A stretch of 64,000 bases of DNA from GCA-2693325 sp036343635. GTDB taxonomy: Bacteria; Latescibacterota; UBA2968; UBA8231. Positions 51,981 through 62,087 of the stretch are shown piece by piece. The DNA is taken from positions 129,783-193,782 of the forward strand of contig JAYYVF010000076.1 of NCBI GenBank assembly GCA_036343635.1, read 5' to 3'. Made by a program: the position numbers and the translations under genes. The stretch's first letter is position 1; each line of letters begins with the position of its first letter. The notes beneath the pieces were generated by a model. It searched no databases. It had not been told where the DNA came from and saw nothing but the letters and a program-made list of their open reading frames with translations.

Positions 51981-54869
51981 ATGGAAACCAAATACAACTA
52001 CACATCAATTGAAAAAAGGTGGAGGGAAAAATGGCTCCAAGAAAAAACTTTTTCCACTCCAGACCCCCAAAAACCCGAATTTGAAATCGATCAGCCCAAA
52101 TGTTACGTATTGGACATGTTTCCTTATCCTAGTGGGAGTGGACTTCATATTGGACATCCAAAAGGTTACATCGCTACGGATATTTATAGCCGATTCAAAA
52201 AGATGCAAGGGTTTAACGTACTCCATCCTATGGGATTCGATAGCTTTGGTCTTCCCGCTGAGCAGTATGCAATAGAACATAATGTCCATCCTTCTACAAT
52301 TACTGAAGAAAATATAGATTCTATCCGGTCGCAGTTACAATACCTCGGATTGGGTTATGATTGGGATCGAGAAATAGCAACGTCCCGACCCGATTACTAT
52401 GCGTGGACGCAATGGATTTTTTCCCAACTATACGAATCCTTTTACGACTCTGAACACATATGGCAGGATGTTAATGGTAAAAAAATTGTAGGCAAAGCAC
52501 TGCCAATTAAACAGCTCATAGATGATTTTTTAAATGGCGAACGTAAAGTTTCTGAGAGAGAATGTATAAATTTAGATATACCCCTAAAGTCGAAGTGGAT
52601 TGATTTAACGGTAGCCGAACAACAAAAGCTACTAAATTCGTACCGTTTAGCGTATCAAGATGAAATCATTGTTAATTGGTGTCCGGGATTAGGAACAGTC
52701 CTTGCTAACGAAGAGGTGACAAGCGAAGGTAAGAGCGAACGAGGGGATTTCCCCGTTTTTAAAAGGCCGTTAAGACAATGGATAATGCGAATTACCGCTT
52801 ATGGAGATCGGCTTCTAGGTGATCTCGATCGAGATTTAGCTCAAGGCCAAGACCGTCCATCTTTTCAATTGGATTGGCCACCAGCAATAAAATCAATGCA
52901 AAAGAACTGGATCGGTCGTAGTGAAGGCACCAATGTCGTATTTACAGTTTTAAAACCAAATTCCTCGGAAGTTCACTCAAATCTTAATGTCTTTACCACT
53001 AGACCAGACACACTGTTTGGCGTTACGTTTATGGTTCTTTCTCCAGAACATCCAATTGTTAAGCTGGATAGTGAAACTAACAACGTACCTGAATTATGGC
53101 CCGAGAATACTCCAGAAGACTGGAAGGGAGAGGGTAAAGATGAACATGTACAAAATACTTTATCCAGATATGCTGAAGAAACCAACACATCATCTTTAAA
53201 TGTTGACAACAGAGAAAAGACCGGGATTTTCACTGGGATTTATGCCCTAAATCCCGTTAATAACGATAAGATTCCAATATTTGTCTCGGACTACGTAAGT
53301 ATGGATTACGGCGAAGGCGCTATTATGGCAGTGCCTGCACATGACGAAAGAGACTTCGAATTCGCACAAAAATTTCAGTTGCCTGTTATTAAAGTAGTTT
53401 GTCCAACGGAAAACGATTCATCCGAAGATAAATGTTTCGCAGGTAGAGGGGTCTCCATTAATTCACCATCTAAAGGAAACAACGCCTACTCCATCACCGG
53501 CCTTGATACCGAATCTGCTATAAAAAAGATCACCACATCCTTGGAAGAGCATGGCATAGGAAATCGTACAGTAAACTATAAATTGCGCGACTGGATATTT
53601 TCTCGCCAGCGATATTGGGGAGAACCATTTCCACTCGTTTCTCATCCTGATGGATATAGCATATCAATTGATCCTCCAATAGTCCTTCCACCTATGGAAG
53701 ATTTCCGACCAACAACATCCGAAGATCCTAATCAGCCTGTTCAACCCCCCCTACACAGGGCTGGACCAGAGTGGTGGAAAACAGAACTAACAGACGGAGT
53801 TGACGGCATACGGGAGATGAACGTTATGCCGCAATGGGCTGGTTCATGTTGGTACTATTTACGTTTCATAGATCCGTTAAATGAAAACAGATTCTGTGAT
53901 GCTAAAGCTGAATCCTATTTCATGCCAGTAGATTTGTATGTTGGTGGCGCGGAACACGCGGTCCTTCATCTCCTCTATGCGCGTTTTTGGCACAAGGTAC
54001 TCTATGATCTGGGTTATGTTTCTACTCCTGAACCATTTAAGAAATTGTTTAATCAGGGTATGATAACTGCTGATGCATTTCAAGATGAACGGGGAGTCTA
54101 CGTAGATATTAGGGAAGTCGAACTCCGTGACGGAGAGGGCTATTCAAAAACAGGTGAAAAATTAATTAAGACCACCGGTAAAATGGGTAAACGTTATAAA
54201 AATGGTCTTCCTCCTGAAGAAATAGGTGCCGAATACGGCGTTGATACGCTTCGGCTTTATGAAATGTATATGGGACCTTTAGAAGCCAGCACTCCATGGA
54301 GTATGGAAGGCATCCGAGGAATGCAACGTTTTCTACAACGGGTATGGCGAAATTTCTTTGATGACAATGGTAAATCCAAAATAGACGGTGAGGCTACGGA
54401 AGATCAACTCCGTACGATGCATAAAAGTACCGAGCGGGTTTCCGACCATATTGAAAACCTACGATTTAACACAGCCATAGCTTCCTTAATAGAATGGAAC
54501 AACGAATTAGTTGCGATAAATACTATTCCACAGACCGTGGCTAGTGTCTTTTTACGCTTATTGAATCCTTTTGCTCCACATATAACTGAAGAAATTAACT
54601 CACGGTGGGATGCCGGCTTCGAAACCGGCCTTTCGTCAGCACCCTGGCCAGAACCTGACGAAAAGTATCTAACTGACGAACTAATAACCTTACCTATTCA
54701 GGTAAATGGTAAGGTTCGTGGTAAGATATCTATACCATCAGACATCTCTGAAGAAGAATTAAGACAAAAAGTCCTTAATATGGAAAATGTAATCAAATTC
54801 ATTAATGATCCGAAGGAAATAAAACGTTTTATTCTTATTCCTGGTCGGATTGTTAATATAGTTTGTTAG
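51981..54869 (+). CDS. leuS: Leucyl-tRNA synthetase
   Basis: A 962-residue class I synthetase, long for the bacterial type. The HIGH-like motif is HIGHPKGY (near residue 57), the editing domain has FTTRPDTLFG and VPAHDERDFEFA, then the catalytic core with DWIFSRQRYWGEPFP and GSCWYYLRFIDP. The KMSKS loop reads KMGKRYKNG (about 734-742). An extra stretch of about 50-60 residues (VNGKKIVGKALPIKQLIDD...) lies early in the core. Begins 24 bases after asnS. Charges tRNA-Leu and proofreads it. Confidence 0.95.
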   Translation: METKYNYTSIEKRWREKWLQEKTFSTPDPQKPEFEIDQPKCYVLDMFPYPSGSGLHIGHPKGYIATDIYSRFKKMQGFNVLHPMGFDSFGLPAEQYAIEHNVHPSTITEENIDSIRSQLQYLGLGYDWDREIATSRPDYYAWTQWIFSQLYESFYDSEHIWQDVNGKKIVGKALPIKQLIDDFLNGERKVSERECINLDIPLKSKWIDLTVAEQQKLLNSYRLAYQDEIIVNWCPGLGTVLANEEVTSEGKSERGDFPVFKRPLRQWIMRITAYGDRLLGDLDRDLAQGQDRPSFQLDWPPAIKSMQKNWIGRSEGTNVVFTVLKPNSSEVHSNLNVFTTRPDTLFGVTFMVLSPEHPIVKLDSETNNVPELWPENTPEDWKGEGKDEHVQNTLSRYAEETNTSSLNVDNREKTGIFTGIYALNPVNNDKIPIFVSDYVSMDYGEGAIMAVPAHDERDFEFAQKFQLPVIKVVCPTENDSSEDKCFAGRGVSINSPSKGNNAYSITGLDTESAIKKITTSLEEHGIGNRTVNYKLRDWIFSRQRYWGEPFPLVSHPDGYSISIDPPIVLPPMEDFRPTTSEDPNQPVQPPLHRAGPEWWKTELTDGVDGIREMNVMPQWAGSCWYYLRFIDPLNENRFCDAKAESYFMPVDLYVGGAEHAVLHLLYARFWHKVLYDLGYVSTPEPFKKLFNQGMITADAFQDERGVYVDIREVELRDGEGYSKTGEKLIKTTGKMGKRYKNGLPPEEIGAEYGVDTLRLYEMYMGPLEASTPWSMEGIRGMQRFLQRVWRNFFDDNGKSKIDGEATEDQLRTMHKSTERVSDHIENLRFNTAIASLIEWNNELVAINTIPQTVASVFLRLLNPFAPHITEEINSRWDAGFETGLSSAPWPEPDEKYLTDELITLPIQVNGKVRGKISIPSDISEEELRQKVLNMENVIKFINDPKEIKRFILIPGRIVNIVC

Positions 54870-55225
54870 ACCTTTTTCGAAATCCTAGGATACAAATTAA
54901 CTTTTTTAAAAATCTAGGTATACTGCAATCTTAAATATACGATTTGTAATGGATCTAAATATCATTCGATATTTAAAATAATCACACCTCATCCTCTAGC
55001 GAATGTTTTTTCAATTGACACATCATCAATTGTCAGTATATTTACATTGTTTGGTATGGCATACAAATGATTATCTCTATTGTCTTTTTGAATGTAAGCC
55101 AAACATCTGCTAACATATGTATATATTTATATGTTGACGGTAAATATTAACAGTGCCCGCAAAATAACATTTAGAGTCCTAAAAAATATTTACGAGATAT
55201 GTAAAGGATATCGGAGTGAAATTTT
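54870..55225. promoter_or_regulatory. 356-base gene-free region upstream of the iron-uptake locus
   Basis: No gene or RNA was recognised. The region is very AT-rich. It contains a 7-bp inverted repeat AACATAT-N10-ATATGTT (55112-55135), a short perfect palindrome GTATGGCATAC (55054-55064) and a near direct repeat TCAATTG-A/T-CA at 55011 and 55026. The neighbouring TonB receptor gene makes an iron-responsive operator plausible, but no clear Fur box was found. AATGATTATC at about 55066 resembles only half of one. Confidence 0.4.
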
Positions 55226-55414
55226 ATGAATTGTTTTCAAAAGTATAATACTCTGCTTTTCCTAATCCTATGCTTGATTCAAGCATGTGAAAGTGATCCA
55301 ATATTAAGCCCGAATGCAGTAGATGAAACTGACAAGGGAAGTTACGGTCTCAGTTCGTTACCTGATCAATCAACAAATGAATCCCAAGATAATGAAAATC
55401 CGGAGCTATTTTAA
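55226..55414 (+). CDS. Small lipoprotein next to TonB receptor
   Basis: A 62-residue protein: hydrophobic signal, lipobox LIQAC (Cys about residue 21), then an acidic Ser/Asn/Glu-rich tail. The ATG at 55226 has GGAG 9 bases upstream. Its 3' end overlaps the start of the receptor frame by 23 bp, so they are coupled. I do not recognise the family; could be a leader or an accessory outer-membrane lipoprotein. Confidence 0.55.
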   Translation: MNCFQKYNTLLFLILCLIQACESDPILSPNAVDETDKGSYGLSSLPDQSTNESQDNENPELF

Positions 55415-57893
55415 GTTGATAGCGATTAAACTAATAACGCTTCGTGTCGTTACAATGGTTCTTTTTGGAGTTACGTGCGCAATTGCGGCACAAGAAGAAT
55501 TCTCAGGAAAAATCATTGACAGTACTTCCCAGCGACCAATTTTCGGAGCCTTAATCGAATTTATAATCGACGAAGAAAGAAAGTACTCGGTAACATCTAA
55601 CGATTTAGGGGTTTTCAAGATCCCAGTCGGAACCGGTACCTCGAAAATAGTAGTAACTATGATAGGTTATCACCAAAAAGTAGTATTGTTTGATGTAGCA
55701 ACATTCAATTCAGAATCCGAAAAAATAATTAAATTAAACGCCAGCCCTATAGAACTAACCCCAATACAAATTATTGGAGAGTCCGATACAGTAAATCGGC
55801 AAAGAGTTGGAACCGCTACGAAGATTTCGGCCAAAACTGTAAAAATGATAAAACCAATCGGTACGCAGGAACTTCTAAGCCTCGTTCCGGGCGTAAATGC
55901 TTATGCTGATGACGGATTTGGTAATTCTAGACTCAGTATAGGAATACGTGGAATAAATCCGCGTAGGAGCTCCCGCGTCTTAATCCTTGAAGATGGTATA
56001 CCGATACAACCGGCAATATATGTTTATCCTAACGCCTATTATAATCCGCCCGCTGAACGAATCGACGAAGTTGAAGTTATAAAAAGCAGCGGGGCAGTAA
56101 GATATGGACCGCAAACCATGGGCGGCGTCATCAATTATAAAACTACCCGGCCTGGAGACAGGAGGGGTTGGCTTACCCAAATCACGGGTGGGAATAATTC
56201 GTATATGAGTCTAAACGCGCAGCGCTTAGGTCTTGGATATGGTAAATTTACCACGGATATACAAGCGTTGTATAAACGCGGCGATGGTTTTAGACAAAAC
56301 AACGGTTTCGAACAATACAATACAACCCTAAAGACACAGTATATCTTAAGTGAAAAAAAATTTCTGTATTTAAAGGTTAATGGTAATTTCGAAGACTCCA
56401 ATGCAACCTATACAGGCCTAACTGAATATAGCTTCGAGACACAACCCAACTTCAATCCAAAACCCTTTGATAGATTTAAGGTAAAACGTGCCTCTGTTGA
56501 TCTTATTTATACCGCTCGCATAACGGATACCGTTATAGAAAACACAAGTATTTATTTAAATGTGTTTGATAGGCGATGGTGGCGAGAAGACGATATTTTC
56601 ACGAGAGCATCAACTTGGAATAGGGGAGACAACACGGCCGTCCCATACTACCAATCTGGTGACATCGTAAGGGTCGGTGGAGGACAAAATAGTTTTGGAA
56701 TTTTAAGGACATTTTATGTCGGGGGTATTGCCCGCGATTATCAATTTACGCATTCGATGTTAGGTAATTCAGCTAACGCCGAGGTTGGTGTGCGTGGACA
56801 TTGGGAAAGATTTATTGACGATAAGAAAATTGGATCCACGCCCAACGCACGCAGCGGGATTTATTACAAGGGTACAATTGATGACCCCGATAATCCAGTC
56901 GCTATTGTTGGGCAGAGTCACCACTACGAGACGTCTGCATTTTCATTGTATGCCCAGGATAAAATAAAATTTGGAAAACTGTCCGTTGATACTGGGCTAA
57001 GACTTGAAACCTTCAGGCAATCTAGGGTAGATAGACTACGCGGTTCAATTTTCGCTGATAAAGTCTCGGTTGTCTTGCTACCTGGGCTTGGTCTTAATTA
57101 TTCCATAGGTAACAACAACTTATTTGGTAGCATTCATAGAGGTTACACCCCTCCTTCCAGTGGCACGTTGAAAGTAACGAATTTTGGTGCAAACGTTCCT
57201 GACGGCGGGCTAGATTTAAAATCAGAGAAAAGTTGGAACATAGAGGCCGGAGCTAGAACCAAAAGAAAAATTTTGGCTATAGAGCTTACCGGTTTCTTAG
57301 TAAAAATAAAGGACCTTGTTGCTGCGGGACGTGGTACCGCATTCAAAAACTTGGGTAGTGTAGATACCTGGGGAATGGAGCTTGGAAGCAAATACTCTCT
57401 TTCATCTATAAACTCCTTCTTACCGGACTTAAATGTCTCTTACACCTTTCTACAGACGGAGATAAAAAGGGGCCTTATCACGTCTAGTCAGAAAGCTGGT
57501 GGAGTTACTGTTAATATCGCGGGCAACCAGTTACCATACGCCCCTGAACACACGGTCACTGTCGGTTTTGAAAAGTCTACCGAAAGTGGTTTCAACTTAA
57601 GAACCGATTTGAATTTTGTAGACCAGGTCTATACCGATTTCGAAAACGTTGAAGTCACTTCAAATAGGGGTGATATGGGTCCTGTTCCTTGTTTCACTGT
57701 CATCAACGCTAGCCTTGATTATCCCGTTGTAGATAGTTGGCATCTATTCGTATCTGCAAAAAATATTACAGATAAAATCTATATAGGTTCGCGTCTTCAT
57801 TCTAATCCCGGCCAACCTCAGGCCAATTTAAGTTCAGGCATTTTAATAGGTCCAAGAAGGCAAATAAACTTCGGCTTAAGACGTTCATTGTGA
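55392..57893 (+). CDS. FecA-like TonB-dependent receptor
   Basis: An outer-membrane receptor of about 833 residues. After a signal peptide (to about 33; ATG 55392 chosen, though no strong Shine-Dalgarno is seen) comes a carboxypeptidase-regulatory-like beta domain (about 36-110), a plug domain (about 130-260) and a 22-strand barrel. The plug shows LSIGIRGINPRRSSRVLILE, PAERIDEVEVIKSSGAVRYG and GGVINYKT, which match FecA/siderophore receptors. The C terminus ends ...RRQINFGLRRSL. Likely imports ferric chelates using TonB energy. It is followed by the DUF4856 lipoprotein. Confidence 0.9.
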   Translation: MKIRSYFKLIAIKLITLRVVTMVLFGVTCAIAAQEEFSGKIIDSTSQRPIFGALIEFIIDEERKYSVTSNDLGVFKIPVGTGTSKIVVTMIGYHQKVVLFDVATFNSESEKIIKLNASPIELTPIQIIGESDTVNRQRVGTATKISAKTVKMIKPIGTQELLSLVPGVNAYADDGFGNSRLSIGIRGINPRRSSRVLILEDGIPIQPAIYVYPNAYYNPPAERIDEVEVIKSSGAVRYGPQTMGGVINYKTTRPGDRRGWLTQITGGNNSYMSLNAQRLGLGYGKFTTDIQALYKRGDGFRQNNGFEQYNTTLKTQYILSEKKFLYLKVNGNFEDSNATYTGLTEYSFETQPNFNPKPFDRFKVKRASVDLIYTARITDTVIENTSIYLNVFDRRWWREDDIFTRASTWNRGDNTAVPYYQSGDIVRVGGGQNSFGILRTFYVGGIARDYQFTHSMLGNSANAEVGVRGHWERFIDDKKIGSTPNARSGIYYKGTIDDPDNPVAIVGQSHHYETSAFSLYAQDKIKFGKLSVDTGLRLETFRQSRVDRLRGSIFADKVSVVLLPGLGLNYSIGNNNLFGSIHRGYTPPSSGTLKVTNFGANVPDGGLDLKSEKSWNIEAGARTKRKILAIELTGFLVKIKDLVAAGRGTAFKNLGSVDTWGMELGSKYSLSSINSFLPDLNVSYTFLQTEIKRGLITSSQKAGGVTVNIAGNQLPYAPEHTVTVGFEKSTESGFNLRTDLNFVDQVYTDFENVEVTSNRGDMGPVPCFTVINASLDYPVVDSWHLFVSAKNITDKIYIGSRLHSNPGQPQANLSSGILIGPRRQINFGLRRSL

Positions 57894-57951
57894 AAACTAC
57901 AATAACAATCACCATTTTACCTTATCCAAACCATTTCATGGAGAAATTGCA

Positions 57952-59247
57952 GTGAAAATTTTTACACAAAAAATTAGTGGTCTAATTGTTATCTCAATGC
58001 TCTTTGTAGCTTGTGGCGACGATGACAAAAGCCCAACATCGAGCCATGATCATGACGGTCATATCGACGTCCCATCGGCCTATCAGTTTGATAGTAGATT
58101 TACCGAAGGTGAAAGTAGCGTATCATACTCAGGACAAGTTGTTCGCAATCTTTTGCTTCAAGACTTAAAGATCCTTATCGGTAACCTAGGAAAAGATGGA
58201 GCACAATCCATAACTGTACAGGATATGATGGACTTATACGATTACGACGACGCTCTAAATTTAACAAGTCTGACTACGACCGGTAGCTTACAGCCACTTG
58301 AAAACAAATATTCATCTATATCGACAGGGAAGAATCTTAAGAGCAAAACTTCTCCTGCCGTAGTTATTGGTTACGGCAAAACTACAGATGAACTAATGAT
58401 GGAATGGTTCCAAATTATCGCAGACAACTCAAATGACGCATCAAAACTTGGAACACCTGCAGTATACACTACCGAAGATGGTGTCGATTTGGCCCAGATG
58501 GTAAACAAGGTATTAATTGGTGCAGTGCCATACTATCAGGCTACTGGTAATTACTTCTACAAATTACTAGATAAAGGCAATGACTCTGCGAAAGAAGGCA
58601 AAATCTATACGGATATGGAGCACTATTGGGACGAAGCCTGGGGGTATTTTGGAGCAGCAGCTGACTATAGTCGCTACACCGATGTCCAACTTGCTGGAAA
58701 AACAGCTGATGACTTTTCTTTTGACTCGAATGGTGACGGCTACATAGACTTTAAATCGGAATATAATCACGGAATCTCACGGAATGCAGGCAAACGCGAT
58801 AAGGGCGGTACTGGCGTTGACTTTACCTCTGATATTTTCAATGCCTTCCTTCGTGGTAGAACTCACATAGTAAATCAAGAATCTGAGGCTATGATCATCG
58901 CTGAAAGAACAGCGGCTTCAAATGGTATGGAAAAAGTCATTGCTGCAACAGCGGTTCACTACATAAATGACACACTCGCAGACATGATCGAAAATTCAGA
59001 TGACAAAACAAATCTGAATAAGCATTGGGGTGAAATGAAAGGCTTTACAGTCGCTCTTCAATTTAATCCATACGCTTTAATAACTACAAGCCAACTAGAA
59101 GACCTTCATATGAATTTTGGTCAAGCGCCTTCCTATGCCGCACCAGGTACAGCTGATTACGATGCGTCAGTGGAAAAGCTAAACGCGGCAAAAGTTATAT
59201 TTCAAAATGCCTATGGATTCAGCGATGCGAATATGGCAGGTTGGTAA
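57952..59247 (+). CDS. DUF4856 lipoprotein (imelysin-like context)
   Basis: A 431-residue lipoprotein with lipobox FVAC (Cys about residue 21), then an acidic HDHDGH segment that could bind metal. The body is helical: SGQVVRNLLLQDLK, EHYWDEAWGYFGAAADY, EYNHGISRNAGKRD and a MKGFTVALQFNPY segment, which I associate with DUF4856 proteins of Bacteroidota. These often accompany TonB receptors and iron-related genes. GTG start at 57952 with GGAG about 8 bases upstream. Function not established. Confidence 0.7.
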   Translation: MKIFTQKISGLIVISMLFVACGDDDKSPTSSHDHDGHIDVPSAYQFDSRFTEGESSVSYSGQVVRNLLLQDLKILIGNLGKDGAQSITVQDMMDLYDYDDALNLTSLTTTGSLQPLENKYSSISTGKNLKSKTSPAVVIGYGKTTDELMMEWFQIIADNSNDASKLGTPAVYTTEDGVDLAQMVNKVLIGAVPYYQATGNYFYKLLDKGNDSAKEGKIYTDMEHYWDEAWGYFGAAADYSRYTDVQLAGKTADDFSFDSNGDGYIDFKSEYNHGISRNAGKRDKGGTGVDFTSDIFNAFLRGRTHIVNQESEAMIIAERTAASNGMEKVIAATAVHYINDTLADMIENSDDKTNLNKHWGEMKGFTVALQFNPYALITTSQLEDLHMNFGQAPSYAAPGTADYDASVEKLNAAKVIFQNAYGFSDANMAGW

Positions 59248-59274
59248 TATTAACCAAAAACATTTATAGTCTAG

Positions 59275-59308
59275 GGCCCGGAAGCTTTAATGCTTCCGGG
59301 CCTGTTTC
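59275..59308 (+). terminator. Strong terminator after DUF4856 gene
   Basis: Arms 59275-59285 and 59292-59302 form a perfect 11-bp GC-rich stem with a 6-base loop (TTTAAT), followed by TGTTTCATT. It closes the receptor-DUF4856 operon. Confidence 0.9.
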
Positions 59309-59356
59309 ATTGTAACCACCATTGAATTAAAACTATCCATTGACGGCAACAGTGAT

Positions 59357-60748
59357 ATGTTTCCTCTAATATTTTTTTCCCTTATAAGCCGAATATACTT
59401 CGGTATTTCTTATGTTGAGGATATAGACAGTCTTCGCTTTGCCCTTTCCTTAATTAAATTTGATGTAATCAACCTCCAACCGCATTTTCCAGTTTACCCT
59501 ATTTTCACGTGGGCTGCTATTATTCTTCATAGTGTTTCTAATAGCTACCTCTTAACTTTTTCGCTCATAGGCGCTTTTTCTACCATTATAATTGTCATCT
59601 GCGTTGTAAAGATAATTGGAAGCAAACTAACCATGCCCCTAGGTTTCTTTGTTGCCTTGATCACCTTCTTTAATCCTCTTCTTTGGATCATGGGTGTTCG
59701 TTACATGCCAGATCTTATGGGCGTCGCATTTGTGCTATTAATAATTTTAATATTTAGTAATGTTAAAAAGGTCAAATGCTTCGGATTTATATTTTGTGGT
59801 CTACTCTTTGGTGTAAGGCTATCCTACGCACCCTTTATATTTCCCTTGTTGTTGTCTAATTATTTTTCGTCGGATAACAAACTTCGTGATGTTGTACTTT
59901 TTTTCTTAGGTATTGCTATATGGTTAATACCATTGCTTTTATTGACTGGATTCGAGGACTTATTCTCAGCAGCCACAAGACAAACAATGGGGCATTTTAA
60001 TGAATTTGGTGGTACACTTTCCACGGAACCGGATATCTTTGAGAGGGGATTAGCTACCCTCCGTTCAATTTGGGCGGACGGAATGGGCTTATATTGGCCT
60101 GGACGGCACTGGCTAACTATTCTGTCCAGTTTTTTTCTTCTCACACTTTTTATTCTTTGGAAAAAAGACAATTCAAATACATCTAATCAAAATCGGAAAA
60201 TCAACCCGTCAGTAATTATTGGATTAGTTTTTTATTTAGTTTGGATTTTTCTTTTTCAAAACGTTGTACACAAAAGTCGGCACGTCTTACCAATATTACC
60301 TTTTGTATGCATGGGAATTGGTATTGTAATTGCACAACAGTGGGGGACTGGAAGATTTTTAAATCGTTTTCTAGTATGCGGTTTTTTATTCTGTTATTCA
60401 GCTATTACTCTTCACATAGTCAACCAACATAAAACTCCTACAGCAATTTCACAGGTAAAAGACTACCTTCTTTCTATCCATCGTCACGATTTACAAGTAG
60501 TGACAACTCCTTTAATCAAATTTTATCTAAAGACACACGAAATTAAAGCGAATTTAATTATTGCCGGAAACCAAAATGAATTGGATTCATTATACTGCCA
60601 CTACCAAGAAAGAGATCAAACAAACATTAAATCCTTTATCTCTATAAACAATCACGTTAGTGGAGCCGTTCCCAAATTAAAAAAAACGTTTTTTCACAAT
60701 CCCTATGTAAATAGACTCTGGCCCAAGCTATCAGTTTATGAGTATTAA
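59357..60748 (+). CDS. GT-C-type membrane glycosyltransferase-like protein
   Basis: A 463-residue protein with about ten membrane helices. An acidic motif YVEDIDSLRFA lies just after the first helix, and a QPHFPVYPI segment follows; this pattern suits GT-C/ArnT-like transferases that use polyprenyl-phosphate sugars. The C-terminal soluble tail (about 370-463) is periplasmic. Exact donor and acceptor unknown. It overlaps the following FAD oxidoreductase gene by 11 bp. Confidence 0.65.
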   Translation: MFPLIFFSLISRIYFGISYVEDIDSLRFALSLIKFDVINLQPHFPVYPIFTWAAIILHSVSNSYLLTFSLIGAFSTIIIVICVVKIIGSKLTMPLGFFVALITFFNPLLWIMGVRYMPDLMGVAFVLLIILIFSNVKKVKCFGFIFCGLLFGVRLSYAPFIFPLLLSNYFSSDNKLRDVVLFFLGIAIWLIPLLLLTGFEDLFSAATRQTMGHFNEFGGTLSTEPDIFERGLATLRSIWADGMGLYWPGRHWLTILSSFFLLTLFILWKKDNSNTSNQNRKINPSVIIGLVFYLVWIFLFQNVVHKSRHVLPILPFVCMGIGIVIAQQWGTGRFLNRFLVCGFLFCYSAITLHIVNQHKTPTAISQVKDYLLSIHRHDLQVVTTPLIKFYLKTHEIKANLIIAGNQNELDSLYCHYQERDQTNIKSFISINNHVSGAVPKLKKTFFHNPYVNRLWPKLSVYEY

Positions 60749-62081
60749 TAATAAAAACATCGAGAAGATTCATATTATTGGAGGAGGTCCTGCAGGCCTA
60801 GCCGTTGCGTATTATGCAAAAAAAGCTGGATTAGACTTTCACGTCTACGAAGCGAACGATACTTCAGGTGGGAACTGTAGGACAATAAAAATGGGTGCGT
60901 TTCGTTTTGATACCGGAGCACACCGACTTCACAATAAAATACCTGAAATCACTAACGAATTTAAGAAGCTTCTCAATTCAGAATTATTATTGGTAAATGC
61001 ACCGAGTCAAATTTTCTTAAAGGGAAAGTTTTATGAATTTCCTCTACAGATGGGGAATCTTTTATCAACATTAGATTTACGCCGAGTTATTAAGATAATT
61101 TATGAAAACTTACAATGGCGACGGAAGCAAGATACAACTTCCTTTTCCTCATTTGCAACGCAAACGTACGGACAAACTTTAGCTAATTTATTCCTCCTAA
61201 ATTATTCAAAAAAACTGTGGGGGATCGGTACAGAAAATCTTTCTTCTGATGTAGCTGGCGGTCGCTTAAAGGGACTGACTCTAAAAAATTTTATTAGGGA
61301 AATGATGTTAGGTAAAAAAGCAGCCACAGAACACATCGATGGTTCATTCTACTATCCGAAGTGGGGAATCGGATCAGTAATGGACGGTTTAGTAAATTAT
61401 ATTGGGAAAGAGAATATCTCTGCGAATAAGCAAGTAACATCAATAATTACAACTGAAAAATCGGTGTCTAAATTCTGTTTAAATAATGTGGAAATTATAG
61501 AATCCGATTATCTAGTAAATACTTTACCACTCACGCTAACCGCTAAATTACTTGACCCTCTACCCAATAAAGAAGTAATAGAAAGCGCTAATGCAATCAA
61601 ATATCGCAACCTAATTCTGGGTATTGTTGGACTCTCTCGTTCCCAGTTCACACCTAATGCCTCTATTTATTTTCCCGACGAGAACGTGCCGTTTACTCGT
61701 ATTTATGAACCTAAAAATCGCAGTAGATCAATGGCTCCTATAAATCAAACGTCCCTTGTAATAGAATGTCCATGCTTCGACAACGATCCAATTTGGTCTA
61801 TGAGTGAAGCAAACATAAAAGACACAATAGAGCCACATTTAAAAAAATTACCTTTCTATAATTCATCGGAAGTAAACTTATTCAGGTCTTTTAAAGTTCC
61901 TTACGCCTATCCTGTACTTGAAAAAAGTAAACTTAAAATCGCCGAATTGCTGAGTAATTATTTTGAAGGCTTCTCGAATATGTCAATGATCGGAAGATCG
62001 GCGTTATTCAGGTATACGCACATTCACGATCATATGATTGGGGCAAAAAACTTGGTGCAATCTTTGAAGTCAAATAAATAA
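60738..62081 (+). CDS. FAD-dependent oxidoreductase (protoporphyrinogen-oxidase/UGM-like)
   Basis: A 447-residue flavoprotein. The N-terminal dinucleotide fold has IIGGGPAGLAVAYYAKKAG and EANDTSGGNCRT. The family signature KLWGIGTENLSSDVAGGR (around residue 155) and a C-terminal FAD motif near RSALFRYTHIHDHM are present. Relatives act on sugar nucleotides or on polyprenyl/carotenoid-like substrates; the pairing with a membrane glycosyltransferase suggests cell-surface glycan synthesis. No heme genes are nearby. Confidence 0.75.
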   Translation: MSINNKNIEKIHIIGGGPAGLAVAYYAKKAGLDFHVYEANDTSGGNCRTIKMGAFRFDTGAHRLHNKIPEITNEFKKLLNSELLLVNAPSQIFLKGKFYEFPLQMGNLLSTLDLRRVIKIIYENLQWRRKQDTTSFSSFATQTYGQTLANLFLLNYSKKLWGIGTENLSSDVAGGRLKGLTLKNFIREMMLGKKAATEHIDGSFYYPKWGIGSVMDGLVNYIGKENISANKQVTSIITTEKSVSKFCLNNVEIIESDYLVNTLPLTLTAKLLDPLPNKEVIESANAIKYRNLILGIVGLSRSQFTPNASIYFPDENVPFTRIYEPKNRSRSMAPINQTSLVIECPCFDNDPIWSMSEANIKDTIEPHLKKLPFYNSSEVNLFRSFKVPYAYPVLEKSKLKIAELLSNYFEGFSNMSMIGRSALFRYTHIHDHMIGAKNLVQSLKSNK

Positions 62082-62087
62082 AACCGA

